DNA of 64,000 nt from Oncomelania hupensis (Eukaryota > Mollusca > Gastropoda > Littorinimorpha > Pomatiopsidae): contig CM072522.1 in the NCBI GenBank assembly GCA_036898135.1, positions 28,201,763-28,265,762 of the forward strand, written 5' to 3'. A program made the translations under genes and the position numbers. The notes under the pieces were generated by a model that saw only the letters and a list, made by a program, of their open reading frames with translations, was not told the origin of the DNA and made no database searches. Below, in pieces: positions 63,258-64,000 of the stretch (position 1 is the first letter of the stretch; every line of letters starts with the position of its first letter).

Positions 63258-63695
63258 CTGTAAAATGACTGCCATTCACTACGTGAATGATTTAGTGATT
63301 GTTTAATTAATTATTTCAGTTTGTTTCTTGATAATGTTAGCGGTAAGTAGGGCATACTGAATACCTCAAAGGACGCACTTACGCATACACGCACAGACAC
63401 ACACACACATCACACACACACACACAAACACACACAGTTGTAAATGGGCTTATTTGGGTTCATTGTTATAAAACTCTGTATTTGGGTACCACATTTTCAT
63501 CAATAACATTATTTTACGTTAGAAAAGAGATAAAACATCATGCTCCTGCTTTCTGAGGAATTTTGTGTTAATAATATGTAGGAGTTTATCTTTTAAGTAA
63601 ACGGGGTCTTTTCGATTAAGTGAGGCTCAAAGGGAGACAACCAAACCACACATTATGTTCTTATTTCCTTTTTGCCACTTCAGCTTTACTGTCTG

Positions 63696-63700
<5 letters not shown>

Positions 63701-63744
<44 letters not shown>
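63701..63744. repeat. (GA)n microsatellite
   Basis: 22 GA units without interruption. Confidence 0.97.
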
Positions 63745-63749
<5 letters not shown>

Positions 63750-63955
63750 ATACGGGTCTGGTGAGGAGGGGAGGGAGTCGGGGGTGGTGGAGTGATCTGT
63801 GAGGGTTTTAAGGATTTTCTTGAGGGTAGACAGTTTTGTGTGCTTGTGTAAGTGGAAGGATTTTTCATTAATATTTTTCATTAGTAGTTTTTATTTTGGT
63901 CGGACGAGTATGTGCTTAGCAGCAAATCAATAAAGGGAGTTTATGGTTCACTGAA

Positions 63956-64000
63956 CAGAATCAGAATCAGAATCAGAATCTTTATTGTCCCCATGAAAAC
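63956..64000 (-). repeat. 3' tail of a LINE entering the window, (CAGAAT)n
   Basis: CAGAATCAGAATCAGAATC then TTTATTGTCCCCATGAAA: on the minus strand this is a GGGGACAATAAAG end with a (GATTCT)n tail, the same design as the tail at 35640-35693. The body lies beyond 64000. Confidence 0.6.

Larger units (their letters stand above)
63258..64000. other. Upstream intron with microsatellites
   Basis: Holds (AC)n at about 63391-63435 and (GA)n at 63701-63744. No exon seen. Confidence 0.6.

Noticed and set aside
63279..63279. ATG at 63279 as start of a 372-residue CUB protein
   Set aside because: It lies upstream of a good TTTTACAG acceptor (exon start 63257), and no signal peptide follows it, which a CUB/LDLa protein should have.

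Overview
This is eukaryotic, intron-like DNA, most probably from a mollusc (my best guess is a gastropod; the sequence cannot prove it). The evidence is an AT-rich, transposon-saturated stretch with many microsatellites, split secreted-type protein exons, and a mix of RTE-like, CR1/L2-like and Tx1/L1-like LINEs, Ty3/Gypsy elements, Maverick (Polinton) fragments, Tc1/pogo/hAT DNA elements and MITEs. There are no bacterial genes, operons, rRNA or convincing tRNA genes.

Host gene. Two good host exons lie at opposite ends on the minus strand. A 1.05-kb exon (63257-62209) codes a CUB domain and a variant LDL-receptor class A domain. A 224-bp exon (3118-2895) codes the first half of a C-type lectin domain. 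The donor of the first and the acceptor of the second are both phase 0, and CUB, then LDLa, then C-type lectin is a known molluscan receptor layout. I infer one gene on the minus strand whose ~59-kb intron is nearly all of this window.

Layout. 1-2.5 kb: LINE pieces, including a chimera of two LINE families. 2.9-4.0 kb: lectin exon and an unknown broken ORF. 4.4-6.8 kb: CR1-like LINE split by a 1.19-kb TG...CA insertion with a GAAG duplication. 7-11.8 kb: a broken coiled-coil ORF and RTE-like copy B, itself broken by a CR1-like piece. 11.8-15.4 kb: an unclassified non-coding unit present twice. 15.4-28.0 kb: a three-layer nest, with RTE-like copy C interrupted by Gypsy element 1 (LTRs, CCGAG duplication), which is interrupted by a CR1-like LINE with an intact ~984-residue endonuclease-RT ORF. 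28-29 kb: Maverick-type DNA polymerase B fragment. 29.1-30.1 kb: three microsatellites. 30.2-34.65 kb: 5'-truncated Gypsy element 2. 34.66-35.7 kb: LINE ORF1 fragment and a LINE tail. 37.3-49.65 kb: Tx1/L1-like LINE holding a 260-bp MITE and the 8.0-kb Gypsy element 3 (CTGAT duplication). 49.9-58.3 kb: Tc1 relic, then Gypsy element 4, whose gag is split by a 3.57-kb foldback element made of short palindromic AT-rich units. 58.9-61.6 kb: broken ORFs of unknown family with a pogo-like and a hAT-like MITE. 62.2-63.3 kb: the CUB/LDLa exon.

How the parts relate. All four Gypsy elements put integrase before reverse transcriptase (PR-IN-RT-RH), the Gmr1-type order rather than the usual Gypsy order, and all four run in the same direction as the inferred host gene. 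Paired copies serve as references for one another: element 4 shows what element 1 lost, and element 1 shows the empty site of the foldback insertion. Most transposon ORFs are broken; the best preserved are the LINE ORF at 22959-20005 and the RT-RNase H ORF of element 3.
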